Origin: Bradyrhizobium acaciae
Lineage (GTDB): Bacteria; Pseudomonadota; Alphaproteobacteria; Rhizobiales; Xanthobacteraceae
Assembly (NCBI RefSeq): GCF_020889785.1
Contig: NZ_JACMYK010000047.1
Span: 1 to 48,719 of the forward strand
Length of the DNA stretch: 48,719 bases
Reading direction: 5' to 3'
Shown: positions 34,001 to 43,900 of the stretch, piece after piece
Numbering within the stretch: position 1 is the first letter of the stretch
Layout: each line of letters begins with the position of its first letter
The notes under the pieces: model-generated
What the model saw: only the letters and a program-made list of their open reading frames with translations
The model's database searches: none
Told to the model about the DNA's origin: nothing
Translations under genes and position numbers: made by a program

Positions 34001-34150
34001 TTTATGACAGGATGACCGACGGATGGATTTCAAACCGACCCGCAGACAGGCGCACCTTTGGATGCCGAAGGGCGCGCTGAGCTGCAGAGCAATCCGCAAT
34101 AACATTGGCAAGCCGTCGATCGGCTCGCCGAACAGCCAGGGACACGCGCA

Positions 34151-35758
34151 ATGGCAATCATGAAATCGGACGTCGTCACCTCGCGTGAGGAATACGCGCG
34201 CAACCGCGACGCCTACTCCGAGCGCATTGCCGATCTTCGGCGACGCAGGACCGCGGCTGCGATCGGCGGACCCGAACGGGCACGCAAGCTCCACAAGGAG
34301 CGCGACCAGCTCTTGCCGCGCGAGCGGATCGCGGCCCTGGTCGATCCCGGATCACCGTTCCTCGAGTTCTGTCAGCTCGCCGGTGAAGGCCTGTATGACG
34401 GCGTACCGCCCGGCGGCAGCATCATCACCGGCGTGGGGATGATCTCCGGCCGCCCGTGCATGATCATCGCCAACGAGCCCACCGTGAAGGGAGGGACGTA
34501 TTACGGCATCACCTGCAAGAAGCACGTCCGCGCCCAGCGCTTCGCCTGGCAGCACCGGCTTCCCTGCGTGACCATGGTCCAGTCGGGAGGTGCCAACCTG
34601 CCCGATCAACCCAACATCTTCCCCGACGACGGCCAGTTCGGCTCGATCTTCTACAACCAGGTCCGGATGTCCGCCGAAGGCATCCCGCAGATCGCGATCG
34701 TGCACGGTCCTTCGACCGCCGGCGGCGCCTACATACCCGCGCTTTGCGATGAGACCGTCATCGTCCGAAATCAGGGCGCCATGTTCCTGGGCGGCCCGCA
34801 GCTCGTCTACGCGGCCACGCGGGAGGAAGTCGGCATCGAGGCGCTCGGCGGCGGCGAGATGCACAGCCGCGTCAGCGGTGTCACCGATCATCTCGCCGAG
34901 AACGACGCGCACGCGATCGCCATCACACGCGAGATCGTGGCCAATCTCGGCGAGATCCCAAAGCAGACCTGGACCATCGGCCCGATACGCGATCCCCTGT
35001 TCGATCCGGCCGAGATCTACGGCCTGATCAGCGCGGATCCCCGCGTCCCCACCAACAATCGCGAGATCCTGGCCCGTCTCGTCGATGGCAGCGAATTCCA
35101 TGAGTTCAAGCCGCTCTACGGCGACACCCTGATCACCGGCTTCGCACGCATCATGGGCTTCGAGATCGGCATCCTCTGCAACAACGGCGTGCTGTTCTCC
35201 GAGAGCGCGCTGAAGGCGACGCACTTCATCGAGCTGTGCTGCAAGCGCGACGTTCCGCTGCTGTTCATGGCCGACGTCACCGGCTTCATGGTCGGCCGCG
35301 AGGCCGAGGAAGGCGGCATCACCAAGAACGGGGCGAAGATGGTGACGGCGATGGCGAGCGCCAACGTGCCGAAATACACGCTGATCATCGGAAACGCCTA
35401 CGGCGCCGGATATCTCGCGATGTGCGGCCGCGCATTCCGGCCGAACGCCATGATGATGTGGCCCAATGCCCGTTCCGCGATCATGGGTCCCGACCAGGCC
35501 GCAACCACGCTCGCGATGGTTCGCGATGAAGTGCACAAGCGCGAGGGCACGACGTGGACGGACGCCGAACGCGAGGCCTACATGGCGCCGACCCGGCAGA
35601 CCTTCGAAGCCTTCGCCAATGCCTACAATTTCGCCCGCAACACCTGGTGCGACATGGTGATCGACCCGCTCGAAACCCGCAGCGTGATGGCGTTGCTGCT
35701 CGACCTTGCCGGCAGGATCCCGCACCAGCGCACCGATTTCGGCGTGTTCCGGATGTAG
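34151..35758 (+). CDS. Acyl-CoA carboxylase beta subunit (MCC/GCC type)
   Basis: A 535-residue carboxyltransferase, the length usual for methylcrotonyl-CoA carboxylase beta. Family-specific stretches are GGTYYGITCKKHVRAQRFAW, MVQSGGANLPDQ, HGPSTAGGAYIPALCDE and LGGGEMHSRVSGVTDH, plus the second oxyanion region near NAYGAGYLAMCGRAF. It transfers carboxyl from biotin to a 3-methyl-2-enoyl-CoA such as methylcrotonyl-CoA or geranyl-CoA. I cannot tell these two apart by eye. The alpha subunit follows 16 bp later. No isovaleryl-CoA dehydrogenase or HMG-CoA lyase gene is adjacent, which argues against a plain leucine (liu) cluster. Confidence 0.92.
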   Translation: MAIMKSDVVTSREEYARNRDAYSERIADLRRRRTAAAIGGPERARKLHKERDQLLPRERIAALVDPGSPFLEFCQLAGEGLYDGVPPGGSIITGVGMISGRPCMIIANEPTVKGGTYYGITCKKHVRAQRFAWQHRLPCVTMVQSGGANLPDQPNIFPDDGQFGSIFYNQVRMSAEGIPQIAIVHGPSTAGGAYIPALCDETVIVRNQGAMFLGGPQLVYAATREEVGIEALGGGEMHSRVSGVTDHLAENDAHAIAITREIVANLGEIPKQTWTIGPIRDPLFDPAEIYGLISADPRVPTNNREILARLVDGSEFHEFKPLYGDTLITGFARIMGFEIGILCNNGVLFSESALKATHFIELCCKRDVPLLFMADVTGFMVGREAEEGGITKNGAKMVTAMASANVPKYTLIIGNAYGAGYLAMCGRAFRPNAMMMWPNARSAIMGPDQAATTLAMVRDEVHKREGTTWTDAEREAYMAPTRQTFEAFANAYNFARNTWCDMVIDPLETRSVMALLLDLAGRIPHQRTDFGVFRM

Positions 35759-35774
35759 ACGCAGGAGATCCACC

Positions 35775-37775
35775 GTGTTCAAGAAGATCCTGATCGCCAA
35801 CCGAGGCGAAATCGCCTGCCGTATCGCCCGCACCTGCCGACGTCTTGGCGTTGCGGTGGCTGGCGTCCATTCCACCGCGGATGCCGACGCCCTGCACGTC
35901 AAGACCATTGGCGAATCCATCGAGATCGGCGCCGCGCCGGCCTCGGAGAGCTATCTGCGGATTGATGCCGTGATCGCCGCCGCCAAGGCCACCGGCGCCG
36001 AGGCGATCCACCCGGGCTTCGGCTTCCTCGCCGAAAACGCAGCCTTCGCCCGTGCGGTCGAGGCGGCCGGCCTTGTCTTCATCGGACCTACCCCGGAGAC
36101 GATCGAACGGCTCGGCGACAAGGCATCCGCGAAACGTGAGGCAGTCGCTGCCGACGTTCCGACCGTGCCCGGCAGCAAGGTTCCGAGCCAAGACCCCGCC
36201 GAAATCGAACACGCAATCCGCCAGATCGAACTGCCCGTCATGTTGAAGGCAGCCGCGGGCGGTGGCGGCAAGGGCATGCGGGCCATCTCGTCTCTCGACG
36301 GACTGCGCGACCAGATCGAGTCGGCGATGCGCGAGGCAAAGAATGCCTTTGGCGACGCAGGGCTCATCGTCGAAAAGCTGATCCAGCGCGGCCGGCACCT
36401 CGAAGTGCAAATCGCCGGAGACGGCAACGGTAACGTTATTCATCTGTTCGAGCGCGAATGCTCGCTCCAGCGACGTCACCAGAAGCTGATCGAGGAGGCT
36501 CCCGCCGCCAACCTGTCGCCCGGGCTACGTCAGCGCATCCTTGATGACGCCGTCCGGCTCGGACGCCGTCTCAACTATCGCGGCGTCGGCACCGTCGAAT
36601 TCATCGTCAGCGGCACTGACTATTACTTCCTCGAGGTCAATCCCCGCCTCCAGGTCGAGCATCCCGTGACCGAAATGGTGACGGGCATTGATGTCGTCGA
36701 GACCATGCTCCGCATCGCCGCCGGTGAAGGCTTGCCGATTGCGCAGGAGGACGTCGCCTGCCGCGGGCACGCCGTCGAAGCTCGCATCTGCGCCGAGGAT
36801 CCGAATGATGGATTCCTGCCCTCCACCGGCGATCTCGCTTACGTCTGCTTTCCCCGCAGCGACGTCCGGGTCGAGACCGGCATCGAGACCGGCTCGACCG
36901 TTACGCCCTATTACGACTCGATGCTGGCCAAGCTGATTGCGCATGCCGGGACCCGCGATGAGGCGCTCGACCGGCTTCGCTGCGCGCTGGACGAGACCTC
37001 GATCTTCGGGGTCACCACCAATCGCGAGTTTCTCGGACGGCTGATCGCGCTGCCCGCGACCCGAAGCGCTACGTTCCATACCCGCCTGATCGATGAAGAA
37101 ATCGACGCACTGGTGGACCGGACCGATGGCCTCGACGCGGGAGCGCTGGCGCTGGGAGCCTGTTTCTGGATGATCCGCCAGCGCCAGACCCTGTCCGAAG
37201 GCCCGTGGCGATCCAGCGGGTTGACCGGCTGGCACATGGGAATCGGGGGCGACGGGATGTCGCCGATCCCCATCCTACACCTCGAGAGCGCCGGGGCTAG
37301 CGCAGAAATCCGCTTTGCTCCGCTGCAGCCTGACGGTTCGATGCTGATCGGCGTCAACGACGACCGGATTGCGGTGAAGCTTTCGCCGATCGAGGACGAC
37401 AAGTTTGTCGCCGAGATAGGCTCACAACGCGAGACCGTGCGCATCCGCCAGAAAGACAACGCCATCTTCGTACACGATCCACGTCGCGCGCATACGATGA
37501 CTGCCATCCCCTATCTCAGGTACATCAGCACGAGTGCCGAGATCAGCGGCGAGCTGCGCGCTCCGATGACGGGCATGGTGTTGAAGGTCAATGTCGCCGT
37601 CGGCTCCCGCGTGAAGGCGGGCGATGCGACCGTCGTCATGGAATCCATGAAGATGGAGCTCCGTATCGCCAGCGAGGTGGATGGCATCGTGACCGCGGTT
37701 CACTTCAAGCCTGGCGAAACCGTCGAGCGAAACGCCGTTGTAGCCGTTGTCGAACCGGATGCGGTCCCGCAATGA
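35775..37775 (+). CDS. Acyl-CoA carboxylase alpha subunit (biotin carboxylase + BCCP)
   Basis: A 666-residue protein. The N-terminal biotin carboxylase (FKKILIANRGEIACRIARTC), ATP-grasp loop AAAGGGGKGM (near 160-170), and the carboxylase core ending near residue 445 are followed by a BT linker domain. The C-terminal biotinyl domain carries VMESMKMEL, with K626 as the biotin site. Start GTG 35775 has GGAG about 8 nt upstream; the longer frame from 35706 overlaps the beta gene and is not used. With the beta subunit it forms the complete ATP- and bicarbonate-dependent carboxylase. The next gene overlaps its stop (ATGA). Confidence 0.94.
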   Translation: MFKKILIANRGEIACRIARTCRRLGVAVAGVHSTADADALHVKTIGESIEIGAAPASESYLRIDAVIAAAKATGAEAIHPGFGFLAENAAFARAVEAAGLVFIGPTPETIERLGDKASAKREAVAADVPTVPGSKVPSQDPAEIEHAIRQIELPVMLKAAAGGGGKGMRAISSLDGLRDQIESAMREAKNAFGDAGLIVEKLIQRGRHLEVQIAGDGNGNVIHLFERECSLQRRHQKLIEEAPAANLSPGLRQRILDDAVRLGRRLNYRGVGTVEFIVSGTDYYFLEVNPRLQVEHPVTEMVTGIDVVETMLRIAAGEGLPIAQEDVACRGHAVEARICAEDPNDGFLPSTGDLAYVCFPRSDVRVETGIETGSTVTPYYDSMLAKLIAHAGTRDEALDRLRCALDETSIFGVTTNREFLGRLIALPATRSATFHTRLIDEEIDALVDRTDGLDAGALALGACFWMIRQRQTLSEGPWRSSGLTGWHMGIGGDGMSPIPILHLESAGASAEIRFAPLQPDGSMLIGVNDDRIAVKLSPIEDDKFVAEIGSQRETVRIRQKDNAIFVHDPRRAHTMTAIPYLRYISTSAEISGELRAPMTGMVLKVNVAVGSRVKAGDATVVMESMKMELRIASEVDGIVTAVHFKPGETVERNAVVAVVEPDAVPQ

Positions 37776-38575
37776 CCGGTCTTCAGGACAATTCGGGGAT
37801 GAACATGTTGCGATTGGGAAGCGTGAACTACGAGGTCCGAGGCAAGATCGCGGTCTTGACGCTCGACGAGCCGAACAAACTTAATGCACTGACGATCGGC
37901 ATCCGTGCAGGCATTCTCGAAGGCCTGAAGCGCGCCGATCACGACGACCAGATTCGCGTGACCGTGATCACCGGCGCCGGCGGCAAGGCATTCTGTGCGG
38001 GCGCCGATATCGGCAACTTCGATTTTGATCCGGAGAAGGCACGCGCGTTCTTCATCGAAGCCATGAATGTTCTCACCGCCCCCGAGCGTGCTCTCAAGCC
38101 GGTGATATCCGCGGTCAACGGAATTGCCTTTGGCGGCGGCTTCGAGCTTGCGATCGCATCCGACTTCATCATCGCAGCGGAGAGTGCCCGCTTTGCCGTT
38201 CCGGAAATCAAGCTCGGGATATTGCCGGGTTTCGCCATCGTACGCCTGGGTGACATCGTCGGACGCGCGAAGGCCAAGGAAATGAGCATGCTCGGCGATC
38301 CCGTCGGCGCCGAGGAGGCATGTCGCCTCGGCATCGTGTCCCGCGTGGTTCCCGACGACGCGCTACTTGCCGAAGCACTTGCGTTCGCGGACCGCATTGC
38401 ATCGCAACCCCGCCTCGCCGTGCAGATGGCAAAATCGTTCTACAACCGAGGTCTCGGGGGCGACGAGATGCGCCATGCAATCGATGGCTTCCCGTTCCTG
38501 CTGACGCATGCAGATGCACGTGAAGGCATCGCTGCATTTCGTGAAAAGCGCGCGCCGCGATTCGACAAGAAGTAG
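37772..38575 (+). CDS. Enoyl-CoA hydratase family protein 3
   Basis: A 267-residue crotonase-fold protein. It has GGKAFCAGADIGNFDF in the first oxyanion region and INGIAFGGGFELAIASDFII-type sequence in the second. FAVPEIKLGILPGF, with the catalytic-glutamate position, and the C-terminal EGIAAFREKRAPRF are standard for active hydratases. Start ATG 37772 overlaps the carboxylase alpha stop, so it is part of that operon. It would hydrate the glutaconyl-CoA-type product of the carboxylase, the role of LiuC/AtuE in leucine and terpene breakdown. This is the strongest pathway link in the block. Confidence 0.92.
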   Translation: MTGLQDNSGMNMLRLGSVNYEVRGKIAVLTLDEPNKLNALTIGIRAGILEGLKRADHDDQIRVTVITGAGGKAFCAGADIGNFDFDPEKARAFFIEAMNVLTAPERALKPVISAVNGIAFGGGFELAIASDFIIAAESARFAVPEIKLGILPGFAIVRLGDIVGRAKAKEMSMLGDPVGAEEACRLGIVSRVVPDDALLAEALAFADRIASQPRLAVQMAKSFYNRGLGGDEMRHAIDGFPFLLTHADAREGIAAFREKRAPRFDKK

Positions 38576-38665
38576 CCGTAACACCTGCCCCTATCGCAAC
38601 CATCGTCGCCACGTGCCCGCGTGGCGAGCGACACCACTGTCCAACAACAAAACGAGGGAGAACAC

Positions 38666-39868
38666 GTGAAGAAGCATTTCCTGGCCCTGGCCATCGTGGC
38701 GGCGACCGCATCCACAGCCTCCGCGCAGATCTCGAATGATGTCGTCCGGATTGGCGTCCTGACCGACCTTTCGAGCTGGGGACGCGACAACAGCGGCCCC
38801 GGCTCGGTCGAGGCGGCCAAAATGGCCGTTGAGGAGTTTGGCCCGATGGTGCTCGGCAAGCCCATCGAGATCGTCAGCGCCGACCACCAGATGAAGACCG
38901 ACGTCGGCTTGCAGATCGTCCGCGACTGGTTCGACAACGGCAAGGTCGATGCTGTCGCCGACATTCCGAACTCGGGAATCGCGATCGCCGTTCACAACAT
39001 GGTCAGGGAGCGCAACAAGATCGCGCTACTCTCCGGACCGGGCGCGAGTTCGCTGACAGACGAACTCTGCAGTCCCAATACCGTTCACTTCGCCTACGAC
39101 ACCTATGCGCTCTCGAAGGTAACGGCATCCGCGGTCATCAACCAGGGCGGAAAGTCCTGGTTCTTCGTCACCGCCGATTACGCCTTCGGCCAGCAGCTCG
39201 AGAAGGATGCAACGCGCTTCATCAAGGAACTCGACGGCAAGGTTCTTGGCAACGTGCGGCACCCGACCAACACGGCCGATTTCTCGTCATTCGTCCTGCA
39301 GGCGCAGAACTCCAAGGCAGATGTGGTGGCATTCGCCAATGCCGGCCAGGACACCGACAACGCCATCAAGCAATCCGGCGAGTTCGGCCTGGTCCGGGGC
39401 GGCCAGAAGCTCGTCGGGCTGCTAATGTTCGACACCGACGTGCACGCGGTCGGCCTGCAGGCCGCGCAAGGCACCTACATGACGACGGCTTCCTACTGGA
39501 ACATGGACGAAAAGACGCGGGCATGGTCGAAGGCATTCTTTGCCAGAACCAAGGTGATGCCGACGATGATCCACACCGGTGTCTACGGCTCGGTCCTGCA
39601 TTATCTCAAGGCGATCCGGGCGGCCGGCACCGACGACCCGGCCGCGGTGATGGCCAAGATGCGCGAACTACCGATCGACGACGCATTCGTACATGGCGGC
39701 AAGCTCCGCGAGGATGGTCGAGTCGTCCGCGACATGTATCTTGCGCGCGTGAAGAAGCCGTCCGAGTCCAAAGAGCCGTGGGATTACCTTGAGATCGTGA
39801 AGACGATCAAGGGCGAGGACGCGTATCGGCCCGTCAGCGAATCCAAATGCGCACTTTTGAAGAAGTGA
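38666..39868 (+). CDS. Periplasmic branched-chain/aromatic-type ABC substrate-binding protein
   Basis: A 400-residue Peripla_BP_6-family protein. It has a Sec signal peptide (VKKHFLALAIVAATASTASA) and a mature start QISNDVVRIGVLTDLSSWG. The fold signs are DVVAFANAGQDTDNAIKQ and the GVYGSVLHYLKAIRAAG segment. Start GTG 38666 has GAGGGAG upstream. Relatives bind branched amino acids, urea or aromatic acids for uptake. No permease or ATPase genes of this ABC type are near, so it either uses a transporter elsewhere or is a relic. It follows the carboxylase operon after 90 bp, suggesting a link to its substrate. Confidence 0.9.
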   Translation: MKKHFLALAIVAATASTASAQISNDVVRIGVLTDLSSWGRDNSGPGSVEAAKMAVEEFGPMVLGKPIEIVSADHQMKTDVGLQIVRDWFDNGKVDAVADIPNSGIAIAVHNMVRERNKIALLSGPGASSLTDELCSPNTVHFAYDTYALSKVTASAVINQGGKSWFFVTADYAFGQQLEKDATRFIKELDGKVLGNVRHPTNTADFSSFVLQAQNSKADVVAFANAGQDTDNAIKQSGEFGLVRGGQKLVGLLMFDTDVHAVGLQAAQGTYMTTASYWNMDEKTRAWSKAFFARTKVMPTMIHTGVYGSVLHYLKAIRAAGTDDPAAVMAKMRELPIDDAFVHGGKLREDGRVVRDMYLARVKKPSESKEPWDYLEIVKTIKGEDAYRPVSESKCALLKK

Positions 39869-40148
39869 GTCGATTGAGGTCTGGCAAGCGAGGCAACGGC
39901 CGACGCCCATGATTGAGGCACGGACGACCTCCGGCTCGACAAGCAGTTGTCCGGCGCCATTGGAGCTTGGTTCCAGCCGCAGCCAAATGAACGCGACGCT
40001 TGGTGGCGCATTGGGCACGATCTCGGGCCTGATGCGGCGCAGCCGAGAAGACTTCCATTCGCATTGATCCCAACTCGGACCGCCAGCCGCATTGGCGCGG
40101 CGTATAGCCGTAATGGACACCAAGCACGATCTGATTTGTGGCCCATGA

Positions 40149-40473
40149 CTATGCGGCCAACCGATACTCGTTGTCTACGCCATCGGAAACTCTCTTCAGG
40201 AAGCGAGCCAAAGTGGCATTTCGTGAATCACGATCCAACGCGTAGGCGGTCTGCTTGAATTCGATGCCGTCAAGCAGCCCTTGAATGTAACTCGAGATCG
40301 TGTCCGCGGCCATGATGAGCGCCGTGTCGTGCCTGCCTCGACGGCATAGGTGTGACCGAGACCCGGGTCTTTCCGGCCATGATGTCCTTGAGGACCTTGT
40401 GGATGTCGGCTTTGGTGAGATCCTTGATCCTTCGCATTTTTCGGATGGGCACGTTATCTTGCTCCCAAGGCAA
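40149..40473 (-). pseudogene. Decayed tyrosine-integrase remnant
   Basis: On the minus strand, the frame from 40473 reads RKMRRIKDLTKADIHKVLKD, the core-binding part of an integrase. It then jumps in another frame to LIMAADTISSYIQGLLDG and EFKQTAYALDRDSR, the usual C-terminal end of island integrases in this group, ending at the stop 40149-40151. The central catalytic domain with R-H-R-Y is missing and the frame is broken, so it is not functional. It sits against the third tRNA-Arg repeat, the expected place for an island integrase. Family recognition is from memory. Confidence 0.7.
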
Positions 40474-40506
40474 AGGTCACACGTTCGAATCGTGTCGGGT
40501 GCGCCA
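40467..40506 (+). repeat. Third copy of the tRNA-Arg 3' end (att remnant)
   Basis: Forty nucleotides from AAGGCAAAGG to GCGCCA are identical to the tRNA-Arg 3' part. The four bases CTCC just before also match, with one mismatch between. It is shorter than the 53-bp repeats, as expected for an older or partly eroded att site, and marks the right border of the catabolic block. Confidence 0.82.
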
Positions 40507-40546
40507 TTTCCGCCTCACCGCCGACCAATCGTGCCCTTGCTGCGGC

Positions 40547-40867
40547 TTACGGGATTCTTGCCGCAACGTTGGGACGGTTCTTCTCGAGCCAGGCGACAGC
40601 CTCGGGTTCATCGACGACGCACTCGAAGGTTTCCCAGGTTGGGTCCTCCAGAGATTCCAATTGCAGTCGCTTCGCCGCATACTCAACGAGATCGTGCAAG
40701 CGTTCGTATCCTTGTCGGTGCTCGAGGGAATCTGCAATTGCGGTGCTGGTCCATCCTCGTTGAGCCAAATCGATAATGCTCGGAGCGTCAGCCTCGTTGA
40801 ACCAGGGTGTGGCATCGAACTCGATGCAGCGGACGTTGTCCGCGGTATGGCAAGTGGCGCGGATCAT
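40547..40867 (-). CDS. Conserved-looking hypothetical protein
   Basis: A 106-residue acidic protein of unknown function. Start ATG 40867 (MIRATCHTADNVRC) is preferred to the one at 40903, which adds twelve unlikely residues. It has a DLAQRGWTSTAIADSLE segment that could form a helix-turn-helix. No signal peptide or membrane span. It is the first gene beyond the att remnant and lies 70 bp downstream of the end of the glutamate dehydrogenase gene on the same strand. Confidence 0.6.
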   Translation of the reverse strand: MIRATCHTADNVRCIEFDATPWFNEADAPSIIDLAQRGWTSTAIADSLEHRQGYERLHDLVEYAAKRLQLESLEDPTWETFECVVDEPEAVAWLEKNRPNVAARIP

Positions 40868-40937
40868 TGGATTCCTCCATTCGCCGGCTATCAACCTGCG
40901 CAAGCATTGCGCTTCTCACATCGCTGCCTCGCAGCTC

Positions 40938-43900
40938 TCAGGCTCTGACCAGGTCCGCGAGCAGATTCGCCGCCACCGTCAGCTTGGCGAGGGTCATGCC
41001 ACTGGCAGCGATCTCCTCGACCGAGCGGCGGATACGCGTCGCTTCGGGGTGAGCCGCGAGCCAGGTCTCGATGGCCTCCTGGCCAGACTGGCCGGTTGCG
41101 AGCATGTCCGCGGCCAGTCTCCTTTCAGCGCCAGCGATCTGCTCAACGGCGCGGTCAATGGCCATGCGTTCGAAATAATCGTTGGCCGGCACCTTGCGAG
41201 CTGCGGCGATGATGCGGTCGAGACGGAAATTCGCCTCGGCGGCGTAGAAGGTCGCGGCGGCGTCGCCGATCGGACGCGTGGTGCGCTCGGCAACCGTCAC
41301 GATGTCGGGTGCCGAGTCCAGAGCGTCGAGATCGGCGAGCTCGCCGGCGAGGCCGGCCGGGACACCGGCGTCGGCGAGTTCCTGCCGGCGCTTGACGCGC
41401 GCTGCCTGCAAGTCCGGCGGCAGGGCGGTGTCGAGCCCGGCGACGATCTGGCGGATAGCCGGGCCGAAGCGCGCGACGACGGCCTCCAGTCCGTCCTTGA
41501 AATCGACATTGCGCACATACCAGACCATGCGGGAGAGCAGGAGGTCCTGCACCGAAGCGTAGAGAGACAGCTGCAGCTGCCCATCAATGCAGGCGTCGAG
41601 TGCATCGATCGCATCATTGAGCCACTTCAGTCCGTAGCATTCATCGACCGCCACATAGGCCATGACGATGGTCGAGACATCGGCGTCGGTCTCGTCGATC
41701 AGGCGCACCACACAGGCCGGGCCACCGCGATTGATCACCGCATTGGCGAGACTGGTCGCGATGATCTCCCGCCGCAGCCGATGCAATTCGGTCGCGCCCG
41801 GGAATTTGTCCTGAATCGCGCGCGGAAAATACTGAGATAGTTCGCGGGCAAGATAGGGATCATCGGGCACGCCGGTGACGAGCAGGTCATCGTAGAGGGT
41901 CAGCTTGGCGTAGGCGAGCAACACGGCAAGCTCGGGCCGCGTCAGGAATTGGCCGCGCCGTGTGCGCTCGGTGAGCGCGGCGTCGTCGGGCAGGAACTCC
42001 ACCGCACGGCTGAGCAAGCCGCGTAGTTCGAGCGACTGCATCAGGCGGGTGAGGAAGCCGGTCTCTGCCACACCCTTGCGCTCGGCCAGCGAGAGCGCCA
42101 GCGTCTGCAGATAGTTATTGCGCAGCACCAAGGCGCCGACCTCCTCGGTCATCGCGGCAAGCAGGCTGTTGCGGTCAGCCGGGCTGAGGCGTCCCTCGCG
42201 CTCGGGGCGCGCCAGCGCGACCTTGATATTGACCTCGACATCGGACGTGTTCACGCCGGCCGAATTGTCGATGGCATCGGTGTTGAGCTTGACGCCCTTC
42301 TGCGCCGCTTCGATGCGGCCGCGCTGGGTAACGCCGAGGTTGGCCCCTTCGCCGATCACCCGGGCGCGCACGTCGCCGCCCGCGATGCGGATCGGATCGT
42401 TGGCGCGGTCCCCGGCCTGATCGTCGGTCTCCGCGGACGAGCGGATGTAGGTGCCGATGCCGCCAAACCACAGGAGGTCCGCGCGAGCCTTCAGGATCGC
42501 CGTCATGACCTCGAAAGGCGTGGCTTGCGGCTTGTCGAGATCGAGCAGCGCGCGCACTTCCGGCGCGAGCGGAATCGCCTTGAGCGAGCGCGAGAACACG
42601 CCGCCGCCCTGCGAGATCAGCGACTTGTTGTAGTCCTGCCAGCTCGATCGCGGCAGATCGAACAGCCGCTTGCGCTCGGCGAAGCTGGTCAATGGATCGG
42701 GCGAAGGATCGATGAAGATGTCGCGATGATCGAAAGCCGCCACAAGCCTTGTCGCCGGCGAGAGCAGCATACCATTGCCGAAGACGTCGCCCGACATGTC
42801 GCCCACGCCAACCGCGGTGAACGGCATGGTCTGAATGTCGGTACCGAGCTCGCGGAAGTGACGCTTGACCGCCTCCCAGGCGCCGCGCGCCGTGATCCCC
42901 ATCTTCTTGTGATCGTAGCCCTGGCTGCCACCGGATGCGAAGGCATCGCCGAGCCAGTGGTTCTTCTCGGCCGAGATCGCGTTGGCGACGTCGGAGAAGG
43001 TGGCGGTGCCCTTGTCGGCAGCAACGACGAGGTAGGGGTCATCGCCGTCGTAACGCACGGTGGATTCGGGCGGCACGACGACGTCACCGTCGAGATTGTC
43101 GGTGAGCTCGAGCAGCGAGCGAACGAAGATGCGATAGGCTTCGGTGCCCTCCGCGAGCCAGGCGTCGCGATTGGAAGGTGGCGGCAGGCGCTTGGGTACG
43201 AAGCCGCCCTTGGCGCCGACCGGCACGATCACGGCGTTCTTGACCTGCTGCGCCTTCACCAGGCCGAGGATCTCGGTGCGGAAATCCTGCGGCCGGTCGG
43301 ACCAGCGCAAGCCGCCGCGCGCAACCTTGCCGAAGCGCAGGTGAATACCTTCGACACGAGGCGAATAGACGAAGATCTCGTAGAGAGGCCGTGGAGCGGG
43401 CAAGTCATCGATCCGGCGCGCCTCGAACTTGAAGGAGATCACCGGGCGCGGATGTCCGTTCTCGCCGATCTGCCACAGATTGGTGCGAACGGTCGCCTGC
43501 ACCAGATTGGTGAAGCGGCGCAGAATGCGGTCTTCATCGAGCGAGGCGACGGATTTGAGCTGCTCCTCGATCTCGGCAAGCAAAGCCGTCTCGCACGCCG
43601 AGCGCTCGGCATCTGTCAGGACGAGGCGCGGATCGAGGCGGGTCTGGAACAGCGCGACCAGGGTGGCTGTGATCGCGGCGTTCTTGCGCAAGGTCTGCCA
43701 CATGTAGTCCTGGGTGAACGGAGCGCGGATCTGGTGCAAATAGCGCGACAACGCCCGGATGGTCGAGACTTCCCGCCAGCTCAGGGCGGTGCGCAGGATC
43801 AGGCCGTTATATCCGTCGGATTCGGCGCGATCGGTGACCACCGCCATGATCGAGGCTTCGAGGCGATGGCTGAATTCCGGGGTGATCTCGATGGGCTGGC

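Larger units (their letters stand above)
15631..40506 (+). mobile_element. Possible second, older island with catabolic cargo
   Basis: A third, 40-nt copy of the tRNA-Arg end (40467-40506) and a decayed integrase next to it close a 24.9-kb block that begins at attR of the first element. The gene content is accessory degradative enzymes with local regulators, unlike the housekeeping genes beyond 40547. Tandem accretion at one tRNA is common in this group of bacteria. The alternative is that the third repeat is a chance scar from an element now lost. Confidence 0.55.

Noticed and set aside
34352..35920. Minus-strand 522-codon frame opposite the carboxylase beta gene
   Set aside because: His/Asp/Arg/Ala-rich shadow; the plus strand carries the conserved carboxyltransferase motifs.
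39668..40123. Minus-strand 151-codon frame after the substrate-binding gene
   Set aside because: It overlaps the 3' end of the binding-protein gene and has no family motif, although parts read somewhat like protein.
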